DNA from: Hanleya hanleyi
Lineage: Eukaryota; Mollusca; Polyplacophora; Lepidopleurida; Hanleyidae
DNA: 64,000 nucleotides
Assembly: GCA_036873755.1 (NCBI GenBank)
Contig: JAVTVY010037258.1
Location: 107,347-171,346, forward strand
Direction of reading: 5' to 3'
Under the pieces are notes generated by a model. The model saw nothing but the letters and a program-made list of their open reading frames with translations. It made no database searches and was not told where the DNA came from. How positions within the stretch are numbered: position 1 is the stretch's first letter; each line of letters begins with the position of its first letter. Of this stretch, positions 25,451-38,350 are shown piece after piece. The translations under genes and the position numbers were made by a program.

Positions 25451-26831
25451 AAAAAAATAATAATATAAACTTTTGGCCGATTGTTGGGTATAGGCGGCAC
25501 GTGGGACGAAGATTATTGGGTCGAGATTTGGATCGTAGAATATTGGTTTAACGGGTTCTGCGAGCCCACTTTCAGTCGGATTTGGTCAATTTGACCCAAT
25601 ATTTTGGGGCGTTGAGGTGATGAAAACTGTGATAGGGGGTCAAATTTCATTTTGACCCAAATATTCTCTTGTTGGAATATTTTTCGACCCAACATAATAA
25701 TTTGGGTCTGAATAGTAATTCAAAATTTATAATCCAATATTTCTTTCGTCGCATACCCATGAACTAGAATGTATTTATTACGGTTCATCTCGAAATATCC
25801 CACATCGAATCAAAATTTCGCCTTAAAGGACGATATGTGAAAAGTCTCCAATCAATCCATATCTTTGATAGAACAATGCCCACTGAGATGCGCCGATACA
25901 ATGCTTAATTTAACAGGAGGGGGGAGGCTGTACTCGTGCAATTTATGAAGGGCGATCCATTCACTTTATTGTCACTGAAAAATTAAAATTGGCAGTGCTG
26001 CTCGATAAAAGTTGTCCAACAGGCACGCCAAGAAGCCAAAATGACAGAATTTGAGGCCATAAACAAGGATCTACCATGCCAATCCTGGAAATCCCGAATA
26101 ACAATCTACTGTCAAATGGCAAATTGTTACGATGCCAACGGTATGCCATACACGATGTTTATCTATACGCCTGGAAAGTGATATGCCATCAAATTGGAAT
26201 ATCGACGTCGGGAACAAATTACTTGCAGTAAAGCCGCTCTCCGGGGTAAATGAAACACGATAAAGGAAGACATCACGAAATAATAGAGACCATACATAAT
26301 TAACCGTCGTTGTTGGCTGCACGTTCAGTGTACCCAGCTTTCGCTGAGAACAATCCCAAAGCTTTATCTGGAAAGCTTTTAGTGGAGTTATTTAGTCAAT
26401 CCGCCTCTCGGCGCTTCCATGACTATATAGCATATCCCAGATGGTTCAAACGACAAGCGAACAGTTGTCAAAGCGCTATCAGAACCGTTACTGGCTACAG
26501 TGGAAATGGGTTACCATAGCTGCTGACAGCTGAGGAAGACATTCCCATGAAACGAGGGGAAAACTTCAATCACCTTGTGCAACGGTTAAAGGCAAAACTC
26601 CCGGCACAATCACAGATTCTGTAATAACTTGAGGAATTGAATACTCAGTTGGTACAAATTGTGTAAACGTCTAGAAAGATCACGACCGATTTTTAGTCTA
26701 CCGGTACCTATATCTTCCTCTTTTAGCAATGACGTTATAAGTTCTGGTCACATTGGATCAGCTGGCCAGAGCTTCGTATCACTGATGGATTGATGAATTC
26801 AACAGTTGGATATTTCCCGAATTCATAACAG

Positions 26832-26939
26832 GCCTACGGATTCCGCACAATGGCAGCGACCGGACGAGCCGTGAGGTCGAATTCCAAGAGTACCGGTATG
26901 AATCTGGCTGAAATAGAAGTGTGGCAACCCCGAGAAAAG
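26832..26939 (+). other. Candidate conserved coding exon, unit 2
   Basis: Identical to unit 1 over all 108 bp, with the same ataacag and AAG|GTAGGA borders. See the unit-1 entry for the evidence of silent-only change. Confidence 0.35.
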
Positions 26940-29900
26940 GTAGGATATTCACCCAAAATGTATGTGCCCGTGGTACGAATAAAGACATAGGCTTATTTGC
27001 TATTGTATCTCTTCACAGATGGGCAGTTTGTCATTGTGATTAACCCCACTGAGTCATGTTAACTCGTTCCTATGTAGTATTTCTCTGAAAGCCAACAGAG
27101 ATTTCACTGAAAGTTACACCATATGGCGTAATTCGTGTTCTTTAGAATACGGTACAAATTAGATTTACGAAAGTACGACTGCGACAAACAGTTAGACGAA
27201 CTCAAACGATTACATGATTATACCGTCCATCAGCCGATTAAATCATGAAGAGCCATTTCTCCCCTTACCCCAATTGTTCATCTGTTCACCATAATCAGAG
27301 CTCCTCTATCGGTTTCGGGAATAAATTACCCTCGATAATCGTATTGATTGCTCGAGGCGAGAACCTTTCAATCATATTATTCATTCAGTTTTGCAGACAG
27401 CTCGACCTAGCTACATCTGTAGAGATCAAGATTTTCAAGACGTTATAACCATGGTTTACCCGAAGTGCTCATGTTATACAAAACGTTCGTCAATAAACAT
27501 TTACAATCTCATCAAAACTGTATCGACCCTGATATGATGGCCTAGTCTCTAACTGACCAATCGGTTATGTTAGAATGCTAACTGACGGTCATACTGCGAA
27601 GAAACCCTCCCTTCCCCAACACCCACCCCCAAATCTGCACATACCCAAGTCTAATACTACACGTACCTGGTTTCTCTTCAGAGTTCGAATTGACCCTGTA
27701 TAGGTCTATACATATTTCGCGGTCCGCTTTCGGAGATTCAAGCAGAACTGGATAACCTCTCCAGAATTCACTTTTGCTTGGTTGTTCGTAGGAGGTGTGC
27801 TTTATTCGTTTGAATTGCAATACAACCATCACTTGGCAGATTTGGAGTGTGAAGATAAACACTATTATTTTTCTACGACCCCAATTACGATGCAATAATG
27901 CGATAACGCGAAGGCGCACAAAGAGCCCAAGTGTCTAAATAAAGAATTCCGAATTGATTCAGGTGCCACACACAGCAACCGCGACTGGACACCTGGGACG
28001 ATCGTCAATACCGATGGGGGGGGGGGGAGGCTTCATGAGGGCATCGCTGTTACCACGGCGACAATGCCTGAGCACCGAATTATAAATTATGTCAGAGAAA
28101 ATTAGGATATAATGATTTAGATCCTGTGATATGGTTATGGAGTATATACTCAGTTAGGTGCCATGGTATACCGTTAATATAATATATTATGTACGATATA
28201 TAGGTAGTACTATAGGAGAAGCTCATTAACTGGAACTATCAAATGTTTAATCATGTATGATTTCAAAAATGTGCTTTGTGATACAACCAGGATATGAACT
28301 ATTTAATCGGGGCTATAGGATATAATTAATTAAGTGCCATGATACGAGTTATTTATGCGCTATGCGATACGGATATGCTCTGATCTCATCCACCAGAATG
28401 CTAGTATATAAATTATTTGTTAGATGTGGCGGTAGGATGGAATTATCAAGTTACTCGATAGGATATAATTATTTAGGTTCCAGAATATAAGTAACTAAAT
28501 ACAAGAATATACTATATAATGGTAGGATGTATTGATTTAGGAGAATTCAATCACAGAAGGCTATCTAAACCCAGATCCTCAGACTAACCATCAATTAATG
28601 CATTTGCAGCACACAGATTTGATTTTATACCAGTATCCGGAGACGATACTGGCAGTCTGGGTTTATAACACTAACGGTTCGCTCCTAACAGTACATAACC
28701 GAATCATGGGAATTAAATAATGCACGAAGAGTAGTTCCGCATGCAAGCTGCCCATAGAATATACGCTCACAAATATTAAATGCATCAGTTTGGAAAAATT
28801 GTCGTCAATAATTTACTTGGACACGTATAGTAATTAATAGAAAACATTATTTTCGACTATCGTTACAAAATACATAATATTTGGTTAGGCCTACCCGGAA
28901 AAGTAAATATCCCGTAGCTTAATCGACTCACCGGACGACGAATATCCACTATGACGTAACCACACAAACCACCCAATAGATATCCTGTCTATTATATCAT
29001 TGCAGAGTCCTACTTATTATGTAGCCCTGTACCCAAACATCATCACATCAACGTACATGTTACCTGCCGAGGAGTCTTTATCAAACGTATTAAATACAAA
29101 CATATTTGATTGCACACTCCTGTGGACGCGTGTGAGCCTTAGATTTCGATTTGAAAGCGGCTTTAATTTTGTTTTAAAATCTACCGTCAGGTGAACTTGC
29201 GGCAACGTGGTGAACATCTTTCCCATAACTAATCATGTGTTCGTTTATTGCTGTTTGCAACAGATACTCTCGTAAGTTTTGTGACGTTTTCGCTAAATAT
29301 GGCTGACGTATGGCAGAGCTGCAACCAAAGAACGGCAAGGCTTTGGTGTAAGACCTCCCATTGAAAAGGTAATATCCTGAACAAAAGACTGACAATACAA
29401 CTTGCAGCAGATCCTTTGTCAATTATATTTCGTGAGTCTTACATCAAATAGTTGCCCAAAGAACGAAGGGCCGTAACTTTGTATGGAAATTGTTACCACA
29501 CCAAATGTCTCTCTCGACGATGATTGGGCGATATTTGGAGTGTCGTTTTGGGGTTATCCCCCTAGACGCTAGCTGGAAGATACGATGACATCGAAGAAAA
29601 GATTTTGGAACGAAAATCTATCTGTAGATTGTTTGTCGTCCTTGTATATTCATACAGTAGTTATCGGCCATCATCTACAGCTTCGCTAGCGATACGGACT
29701 GAGTTCGAATTCCAACAGTCTAGTTGGTTGTCACAGTTGAGGTTGCCCATGAACATTTATTCTCCATGTCTGTGGCGAAGGTCAAATCAGGTGTTCGAAG
29801 GTCACATGAGGAGCCAGCAAAGCGTGAGTTCGGGAGGAAATCCGATTTAGGTTCAGGGACTCAGGCTCGACCAATCAGAATCAAGTATAAGACCTTGTTT

Positions 29901-31561
29901 TATCACGTGCTTTTTTGAAACATCTTCGACTTCTTCGTTCAAACTTCGAATTAGTTTGGAAGCATGAACGGAGAAATCGGCTTGTGCATAAAGAGGATTT
30001 GTATCTTTCACCGTCTTTGACCAGGTGACCGTTTAATCTATGGAGAGTATGATTTAGCGAAACCATTTGTTTTGCCAATCGCCTTACCAGATAAGTATGT
30101 GACGGTAACATTATTCTGAAATTTGGAAACTAAAACGCGCATAATGTGCAACTTATCTATATGATACTGAGGTTACCTTGTACCAGTACTGGTATCATAA
30201 GACCAATCTAGCCCCAGAACTCACTTTAGCTGCGAAAACTGACCTCTGGCCTAGTGGATTTCTGGGAGCAGAAACGGAAACGTCGCACTTGTTTGTTTAC
30301 TTTCTTATTTATTCTACTTTTTATATGTTTTGTACTCGGTCCCAAATGGGATGCTCAGTGCAATAAAGAATCTTATCTTATCATGCACACAATTAATTTT
30401 CGGCGGAACCAATCTCGCATTCGTCTATTTCCGTATTGGCGGAAATTAGCCCAGTTGCTGAGTTCTGGTGATAGATTGCTATTATTCAACTAAACATAGA
30501 AATAGTTTTGTATAATTTGAATGAGTTATGTTCGTTTGGTTAAAATTAACTGAATTTCACAATAAAATGCACCCGGATCTCTCGATTATCAAAGGCACTA
30601 TTTCTTAGCCGGCTCACTGCGTGATCGTCATACGCTCCCCACCAGTGGGGATTTGTGCGTTCTATGTGAGAGGCTTGTTCCGCCAATACGGAAATAGCCG
30701 AACGTGAGATTGTCATAAGACAACAGACAATCCGTAAGATATGACGTCATCATCGAAAGCACATTTTTTTCTCCAATACCGTACTGAAATATATGTAAGT
30801 CAAACCAGAAGCGCTATGAAAATCTAACTGGTGGTATAGTGAGTTCTGCTTGAATCCTACTGAACAACCCATCAGTTTTGCACATGAACGAAATACTCTT
30901 CATATGCTGATCATATTAACGGGAAGTGGTGGGGTAGGGCTGAGGATGGCGGGAGTGGCTTATCTTTGGAGCATTCTTTGTATAGCTATGTCAACAGAAG
31001 TATAACACAGAATTTAAAAGTGATCGGAACGTTGGACGATTACCGAGTATTTTCAATATTTTAATATATCACTTGCAGCGATGTGCGGTCGAGCGGGAAT
31101 CTTATCCGAAAATCCGACTTGTGGCTAGGTTATTATTCTCCAGAGGGATTGTTGTACGGAGACAAACCGGGGCCACCATTTTCTTTTAAAATTTGGTCAG
31201 AATCTCGACTTATTTCGCCGTCTTTCGGCAGTTGTCATTTCACAACCTGTTCGGTGGTAAAACAGGGGGCACAACTTTAACCAACAGTGTGGGTGAAGGG
31301 TTTATAGGTTGCGAGATTCAAGGTCGTTATTCAGTACCTTTCATATTACCCTTGGCAAACATGGTTATGATTTATTAGCCCTGGTATATCCCAAAGGTCC
31401 ACCAGAAAAAAATATCGCGGAGAATAATCCCCGACCTCTAACGGTTGCCAGTCCGTTAGATTAGCGCCCTGCGAAAAATGCCCGATAAACGGCTATGGAA
31501 CCAGACATATTGGATTATTTTCGATATATCCTTTCCGCAAACTGCGAATTAACGTATATGT

Positions 31562-31570
31562 TATAAAAGG
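31562..31570 (+). promoter_or_regulatory. Conserved TATA box, unit 3
   Basis: TATAAAAGG in the conserved block, followed by cacttctcggtaatcag. Confidence 0.4.
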
Positions 31571-31692
31571 AGACACCTTATCACTTCTCGGTAATCAGCT
31601 TCGCCATAAAGTTCACACGGAACATGGAGCTTAGGCCTGGAGCACTCAACACTTGACATCCAGGATATGTCGAATCATTCGCCTCATGATGG

Positions 31693-31839
31693 GAGGGAGG
31701 GAATTTGGCTTAATGTCACACTCAAGTTTGTTTCACTCATATGGTGACAGTCAGTTTGGTTGGTGGAGGAAGCCGGAGTACCCGGAGAGAACCACCGCCC
31801 TTCGGCAAGTAACTGACAAACTTTCACACATGTACCAGC
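31693..31839 (+). mobile_element. SINE-like insertion (147 bp) with 12-bp TSD
   Basis: Flanked by GCCTCATGATGG at 31681-31692 and 31840-31851. Unit 4 shows a single copy at the empty site (about 59739). The body contains ggtggaggaagccggagta and ccttcggcaagtaactgac, sequences I associate with short interspersed repeats in marine invertebrates. The long duplication fits LINE-driven target-primed insertion. Confidence 0.75.
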
Positions 31840-33194
31840 GCCTCATGATGGACTCCGTATAGCACTTCCATGTGACGTCTTGTCATTAATCGTGTATGTA
31901 TATAGGTATACACTCTTAGGATCAGATCAATCTCTCTTCCGCTCCACCCCCACCCCTGCCAACAGAAAAAAAACTAAGAATAAAAAGTTTTCACCGAACA
32001 TTGTTGAGTATAGGCGAAGATGGGTCGAGATTTGGATGGTAGAATATTGGTTTAACGGGTTGTGTGAGCAAACTTTCAGTCGGACTTGGTCAATTTGACC
32101 CAATATTTTGGGTCGGAATAGTAATTCAAAATTTGTGATCCAATATTTCTTTCGTCGCATACCCATGCAATAGAATATACGTATTTCGGTTCATCTCGAA
32201 ATATTCCACTTCGAATCAAAATTTCGTTTTCAAGCACGATATGTGAAGTCTCCAATCAATCCATATCTTTGATGGAACAATGCTCGCTAAGATGCGCCGA
32301 TACAATGCTTAATTTAACAGGGGGGATGTACTCATGCACTTATGAAGGGCGATCCATTCCTTTTATTTTCACTGAAAAATTGGCAGTGCTCCTCGATAGT
32401 TGTCCAACAGGCACGCCAAGAAGCCAAAATGACAGAATTTGGGGCCATAAACGAGGATCTACCATGCCAGTCCTGCAAATCCCGAATAACAATCTACTGT
32501 CAAATGGCAAGTTGTTACGATGCCAACGGTATGCTATACACGATGTTTATCTACAGGCCTTGAAAGTGATACGCAAACCGAATGGGTATATCGACGTAGG
32601 AAACAAATTACTTGCAATAAAGGCGCTCTCCGGGGTAAATGAAACACGATAAAGGAAGACATCACGAAACAATAGAGACCATACATAACTAACCGTCGTT
32701 GTTGGCTGCACGTTCAGTGTACCGAGCTTTCGCTGGAAACAATCCCAAAGCTTTATCTGGAAAGCTTTTAGTGGAGTTATTCAGTCAGTCCGCCTCTCGG
32801 CCCTTCCATGACTATATAGTATATCCCGGATGGTTCAAACGACAAGCGAACAGTTGTCAAAGCGCTCCCGGAAACGTTACTGGCTACAATGAAAATGGGT
32901 TACCATAGCTGCCAACAGCTGAGGAAGACATTCATGTGAAACAGGGAAAAAGCGCCAATCACCAAGTATCACGGTTAAAGGCAAAATTCCCGGCACAATC
33001 ACAGATTCTGTAATAGCTTGGGGAATTGTATACTCAGTTGATACAAATTGTGTAAACGTCTAGAAAGATCGTCTATATCTGCCTCTTTTAGCAATGACGT
33101 TAGGTTCTGGTCACGTCTGATCAGCTGACCAGAGCTCTGTATAACTGATGGATTAATGACGTCAACAGTTGGATATTTCCCGAATTCATAACAG

Positions 33195-33302
33195 GCCTAC
33201 GGATTCCGCACAATGGCAGCGACCGGACGAGCCGTGAGGTCGAATTCCAAGAGTACCGGTATGAACCTGGCTGAAATAGAAGTGTGGCAACCCCGAGAAA
33301 AG
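33195..33302 (+). other. Candidate conserved coding exon, unit 3
   Basis: Differs from units 1 and 2 by one base after the ATG (AAT to AAC, silent Asn). Confidence 0.35.
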
Positions 33303-33980
33303 GTAGGATATTCACCCAAAATGTATGTGCTACTGTATATCTTCACAGATGGGCAGTTTGTCATTGTGATTAACCCCACTGAGTCATGTTAATTCGTTCC
33401 CATGTAGTATTTCTCTGAAAGCCAAAAGGGATTTCACTGAAAGTTACACCATATGGCGTAATTCGTGTTCTTTAGAATACGGTACAAATTAGATTTACGA
33501 AAGTACGGCTGCGACGTAGTGGCAAGTTAGAGGCGCTGTTCCGCAACAGTTAGACGAACTCAAACAATTAGATGATTATACCGTCCATCAGCCGATTAAA
33601 TCATGAAGAGCCATTTCTCCCCTTACCCCAATTGTTCTTCTATTCACCGTAATCAGAGCTCCTCTATCGGTATCGGGAACAAATTACCCCGAAAAATCGT
33701 ATTGATTGCTCGAGGGGAGAACCTGTTAATCAAATTATTCATTCAGTTTTCTAGACCAGCTCGACCTAGCTAACATTTTCAGATATCAAGATTTTCAAGA
33801 TGTTATAACTATGGTTTACCCGAAGTCCTCATGTTATACAAAACGCTCATCAATAAACAATTACAATCGCATCTATACTATATCGACCCTGATATGATGG
33901 CCTAGTCTCTAGCTGACCAATCGGTTATATTAGAATGCTAACTGACGGTCATACTGCGAAGAACCCCTCCCTTCCCCAGC

Positions 33981-33986
33981 ATCCAC
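33981..33986. repeat. 6-bp target duplication (left) of the giant palindrome
   Basis: ATCCAC, matching 43698-43703. Unit 2 has a single related hexamer (ACCCAC) at the uninterrupted site near 27630. Confidence 0.9.
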
Positions 33987-34429
33987 AGTAGTAGTATAAG
34001 GTGATTACAGACCCCCTTTTGACGAGTGCGCAGGTGTTTCTGCGCAGATTTGCGGAGGAAGTGCGGAGGGGTTTCCCAGTGGGGGATTCCCCAGTGGGGG
34101 TTTCCCATGACGATCACGTGATCAAGGCATGTCTAGACTTGTTCTGGGTTGTACAGTTCTGCCATGCGGAGGATGGGTACTAGTATTTCGCTGACGTCCT
34201 AGTAATAAACATAATCTATAGGTGTTGTACCATGTTAATAGGATCAGTCTAGCATCTGTACCACCCTAGGGTCGAGTGTTTATTGTCCCGTGTATCTCCG
34301 CAGAAAATCAACAAACAAAATGGCGGCTCCAGGATGGTGTGGGGACGCCCTTGCCACATCACGGCGTCGATCCTAACCACAGCGCCATCTGCACACACTG
34401 ACGCAAGGGAGACAACTCGTGTGGACCAA

Positions 34430-35030
34430 CCGTGTGGAAATAGCCGTGTTGGAGCTAGGGGAGCCACTAATGGACCAATGGGGTCGAGTGAGGTATCAAA
34501 GTGAAGCTTAGGTGAAGGGGCATCTAATGGGCTGGGTGTGGGATTGAAATATCGGCATTCTGCGCATGCGCGCTGGCCCAAGGGTATGAAAATAGACGTT
34601 TTGGAGCTAGGGGAGCCCCTGATGGTCCAATGGGATCGAGTGAGGTATTAAAGTGAAGCACTCGTGAAGGGGCATCTGATGGGCTGGGTGTGGGGTTGAA
34701 GTATCGGCATTCTGCGCATGCGCGGTGGCCGAAGGGTATGGAAATAGCCGTGTTGGAGCTAGGGGAGCCACAAATGGTCCAATGGGATCGAGTGAGGTAT
34801 CAAAGTGAAGCATTCGTGAAGGGGCATCTGATGGGCTGGGTGTGGGGTTGAAGTATCGGCATTCTGCGCATGCGCGGTGGCCGAAGGGTATGGAAATAGC
34901 CGTGTTGGAGCTAGGGGAGCCACAAATGGTCCAATGGGATCGAGTGAGGTATCAAAGTGAAGCATTCGTGAAGGGGCATCTGATGGGTTGGGTGTGCGGT
35001 AGGAATATCATTCTGCGCATGCGCAGACGC
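34430..35030. repeat. 152-bp tandem repeats, left arm
   Basis: TGCGCATGCGCR sites begin at 34561, 34713, 34865 and 35014, spaced 152, 152 and 149 bp. Each unit also holds a ccaatggga (CCAAT) block. Further single sites are at 36095, 36275 and 36425. Open frames through the repeats are shadows with a 152-bp beat. Confidence 0.85.
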
Positions 35031-35394
35031 AATGCGGAGCTCTCGTCCAATCAGAAGCGAGTATTTCAAATTCGTCACAGAGCTGTCAGCCAATCAGAAG
35101 CGAGTATTTTGACCCGGTGCATTATGGGCCATATCCAAGATGCCGGCACGTATGTTCAAGATGGCGGCACATCCGGTGTCGAAAACTGGCCATTTCGTCG
35201 GGATGTGGTCACCTAGTGTCGAAAACTGGACCTTGTATGGGTCCTGCTAGACGTTTTGGAGCTAGGGGAGCCCCTAATGGGCCGATGGAGTTGTATGAGG
35301 TATCAAAGTGAAGTATATTTCAAGCATGGGTGGGTGCATGTAAAATTTTTCCTGAAAAATACGGAACACGGACTTTATCCTAAATTACGCGAAA

Positions 35395-35925
35395 ATGCCT
35401 ATATGGGGTATGGGGAGTATAGGACCATCCTGGGAAACCTACTTCTCGACATTTGCGGTATAGGTTGTGAGGTCTCGTTTTACTCGTCTCGTCATTTAGA
35501 ACATGATAGGAAGTGTCCCCGTGCGAATCGGTGAAATTTTTGAAAAAAAGTCACCGAGCCCCATATAGTCCCATACTGGGGTATAGGATCAATGTTTGTC
35601 CCCCCTGGGAAACCTACTTCTATACATTTGCGGTAGGGTTGTGGGGTCTCGTTTTACTCGTCTCGTCATTTAGAACATGATAGGAAGTGTCCCGGCATGA
35701 AACGGTGAAATTTTTGAAAAAAGTCACCGAGACCCATATATAGACCCATATAGTCCCATACTGGGGTAAAGGTTCAATGTTTATCCTACTGGGAAACCCA
35801 CTTCTATACATTTGCGGTAGGGTTGTGGGGTCTCGTTTTACTCGTCTCGTCATGTAGAACATGATAGGAAGTGTTGCGGAGCGAATCGGTGAAATTTTTG
35901 AAAAAAGTCATCGAGGCCTGGGTAG
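35395..35925. repeat. Direct repeats of about 180 bp, left arm (three copies)
   Basis: The block tgggaaacctacttct ... gtctcgttttactcgtctcg ... gtgaaatttttgaaaaa recurs three times. The right arm has the mirror set at about 41750-42290. Confidence 0.8.
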
Positions 35926-36429
35926 GCCCATAGGCCTATACTGCATGGCTATGGGTGTATAGGGCCATACGGGGTGGACATGTTGGAGTCTAGGGGAGTC
36001 CCTAATGGTCCAATGGGGTCGAGTGAGATCTTATTTTGAAGCCCTCGTGAAGGAGCATCCCACTGGACTAATGGTTCGTCCGTGTTCAATAGTCTGCGCA
36101 TGCGCAGTCTGGCCCGTAGTATAGAAACCAGGCATTTTGGGGGGTTATGTGGGTGTGTGTTTGGGGTAGAGATGGACTATTCACGGTTCGAATGGGTCGT
36201 GGAAGGTGTCAAAGTGAAGCTTGTGTGGGTTAGAGTCAGGATGGCGTGGATGTGGGGTTGGAATATCGGCATTCTGCGCATGCGCGGTGGTCAAAGGGTA
36301 TGAAAGTAGCCGTTTTGGGAGCTAGGGGAGCCACTATTGGTCCGATTGGGTCGAGTGAGGTATCAAAGTGAAGCATTCGTGAAGGGGCAGCTGATGGGTT
36401 GGGTGTGCGGTAGGAATATCATTCTGCGC

Positions 36430-36620
36430 ATGCGCAGACGCACTGCGGAGCTCTCGTCCAATCAGAAGCGAGTATTTCAAGTCCGTCACAGAGCTCTCAG
36501 CGAATCAGAAGCGAGTATTTTGACCCGGTGCATTATGGGACATATCCAAGATGGCGGCACGTATGTTCAAGATGGCGGCACATCCGGTGTCGAAAACTGG
36601 CCATTTCTTCGGGATGTGGT
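36430..36620. promoter_or_regulatory. CCAAT/YY1-like block, left arm
   Basis: Two copies of caatcagaagcgagtattt or a close variant (the first with a perfect CCAAT; the second reads cgaatcag), and two copies of caagatggcggcac (YY1-type core) on a stretch also found at 35040-35200, i.e. twice per arm. Regulatory role is inferred. Confidence 0.4.
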
Positions 36621-36965
36621 CACCTAGTGTCGAAAACTGGACCCTGTATGGGTCCCGCTAGCGCCTTGACGCCATGATATAGACCGGAGAGAGAAAACAA
36701 CAACAACAAGGATGACACATGAGGGAACAACAACAACAACAAGTTTTTTTTTCATATAGTTTATTTTCCCCTCCATCATAACATACCCACGCTGGGGGAG
36801 CCGCGTTGGGTATGTTTACAATTCAAGAAAGACTCTTGTCCAATCAGAGACCGCCATTTGCATCTGTCCTATTCGTTCCTGTCCGTTAGATGTATTCTTG
36901 TCCAATCAGAAGTCGCCATTTCAGAGAGTTCCTTCTTCGGTCATGTTCATTCTGAACCGTTTATT

Positions 36966-37537
36966 CTAATCATCGTCGGACAGGCCCGGATATTCTTCGG
37001 GCAGCATGTCCTGAAACAGTTGTTTGCGCATTCTGATCGCATTTTCCAGGGCCTCTGTGGGTGGTAGCCCCATAGCCTCTTCCAAGTGACGCTTGGTCTT
37101 CATGATGGACCTGTGCGTGGGGTCGCCTTTCATTTCAAGCGGTAGTAAGGTATACTGTTCATAGATCGCCATGGCTGTTTTCCTGATGCGGAGCGCATTT
37201 GGGTGTACGTCTGTTGTAAATTATCCTCTCCGGCGTCCTCGATCGCTTCAGCGTGAGTATTGATAGCTGCTGTCACAATACGATCCCAGAAGGTAGGTTC
37301 TGCTTCACTTTCCTGGGATGTAGGCTGACTCTCTGAGGTCAAGCTCTCCATATCAGTAGATATACTGTCAGCAATCTTGGATTCGGTATCAGTCGATGCA
37401 CTCTCATCAATCTCTGTATCAGTATCTGCCTCAACGGGCTCCTCGGCGTCTTCAATCCCATGTATATTTTTCTGGTGTCGCATCATATCGTAATGTCTGG
37501 TGAACGTGCGTTCACACTCAGAACAAGTATAAGCCAT
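36966..37537 (-). pseudogene. Small acidic C2H2 protein, left-arm copy, frameshifted
   Basis: Same gene as 40152-40724. The reading frame runs intact from 37537 for about 117 codons, then a single missing C near 37188 (right arm: gctcccgc; left arm: gctccgc) shifts it to an early stop at 37130. The remaining 3' part (to 36966) is otherwise preserved in the original frame. The lesion is recent, as the rest is nearly identical to the right arm. A TATA box lies upstream at 37583-37590 on the minus strand. Confidence 0.9.
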
Positions 37538-37582
37538 GTTGACGGTTGAACGTCGACTGTGCGTGTTTTGGGAAGACGCTCG

Positions 37583-37590
37583 CTTTTATA
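37583..37590 (-). promoter_or_regulatory. TATA box of the left-arm C2H2 gene
   Basis: TATAAAAG on the minus strand, about 50 bp before the ATG; mirror of 40099-40107. Confidence 0.6.
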
Positions 37591-37763
37591 GACAGTAACG
37601 ATCATCAACGCTTAGCTCAACGCTTCAACGCCCTGGTGAATTAGCTCAGAAGCTCTGATTTCATGGAATTGACATCAATTCATCGAAATGCAGTGACGCC
37701 CGTCAACGCCCGTCGTTACGCCTTAACGCTCGTCTCAACGCTTTAACACACTTTCTTAACGCT

Positions 37764-38350
37764 TTAACGACGTTTAATGATGCGTTCGAACAAATGTTTC
37801 TTTTGTGCTATTGCTCTGACATACGCCGCTTTCCAGTTCATGCCCGAGGTTTTCAACATCGACGCTGTTCTTTCAATTTCCATATGGACTGGATCCTTAT
37901 CCAACAATTTCATATGGGTCAGTAAGTCGACATACTGCTGACGTAAAGCCCGTCGTAGTCTGGGTGCCAATCTGTTATGGGCTAAAATTGCAGCTTCCTC
38001 TTTCGAATACCCTTTGCGTTGAAACTTGTTTCCGGTGGCCTCCAAAATCTCGCCCATCTCGGCGTCCATACTTTCTTTGAACAAATCCTTCCATAGCCTC
38101 GAGTTCACATTATGTTCTTCAACCTCGGGTTGGGCCTTCGCGGTTGGGTGATATTCCGGGACTGGTGATATGAAGAAGGCCCGCTGTACGGGGGTGGGTT
38201 GCTGCTTCACCAAATGTGGACTCGGTGGATGGTGTAGGGGCTGTGGTGATCCCTCGTCGGGTAGCAGGTGGGTCGTCAGCCGGCGATCTTCGGGGGTATG
38301 GGCTTTTAAATCTACGAACAGGTAGCCGTACGGACGACTTGTCGCTTCTT
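37764..38350 (-). pseudogene. 3' fragment of the packaging-type ATPase gene, left arm
   Basis: Matches residues about 207-401 of the right-arm protein with only a couple of amino-acid differences (Asp for Gly in the EGSPQ region, Ala for Val in the KAQPE region). The arm boundary cuts the gene, so it lacks the zinc finger, Walker A and Walker B. A methionine frame entering from the spacer hairpin (38366) is accidental. Confidence 0.9.

Larger units (their letters stand above)
20880..30830. repeat. Tandem unit copy 2
   Basis: Repeats the unit-1 landmark order: 21120 (cacatgag-type block), TATA at 22088, 26130 (gttacgatgccaacg), exon at 26832, 27240 (atgaagagccat), 27475 (ttatacaaaacg), AT-rich tract 28140-28560, 29017 (tacttattatgtagccctg), 29770 (AGGTCA). 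It is interrupted by a unit-specific stretch of about 2.9 kb (22505-25450). Relative to unit 1 it lacks about 0.5 kb between the equivalents of 19150 and 19660. It preserves the empty sites for the MITE, both long foldback elements and the giant palindrome. No gene recognised apart from the candidate exon. Confidence 0.75.
33987..38350. repeat. Left arm of the giant palindrome
   Basis: Inverted copy of 39339-43697. Order from the tip inward: terminal sequence, 152-bp repeats, repeats of about 180 bp, NRF1/YY1/CCAAT-like block, broken C2H2 gene, ATPase 3' fragment. Homology stops at aagaagcgac (38341-38350). Confidence 0.9.

Noticed and set aside
32269..32652. 127-codon plus-strand frame in unit 3 (matching 60375-60563)
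   Set aside because: Looks protein-like (IPNNNLLSNGKLLRCQR) with a possible GT donor, but units 1 and 2 carry frame-breaking differences and no family was recognised; too weak to call a gene.
34430..35030. CRISPR-like array
   Set aside because: Regular 152-bp tandem repeats without unique spacers in a eukaryotic mobile element; not a CRISPR.
34607..35311. Series of similar frames of about 68 codons (and their right-arm mirrors)
   Set aside because: They repeat every 152 bp on the strand opposite to the repeat and contain no protein signature; repeat shadows.
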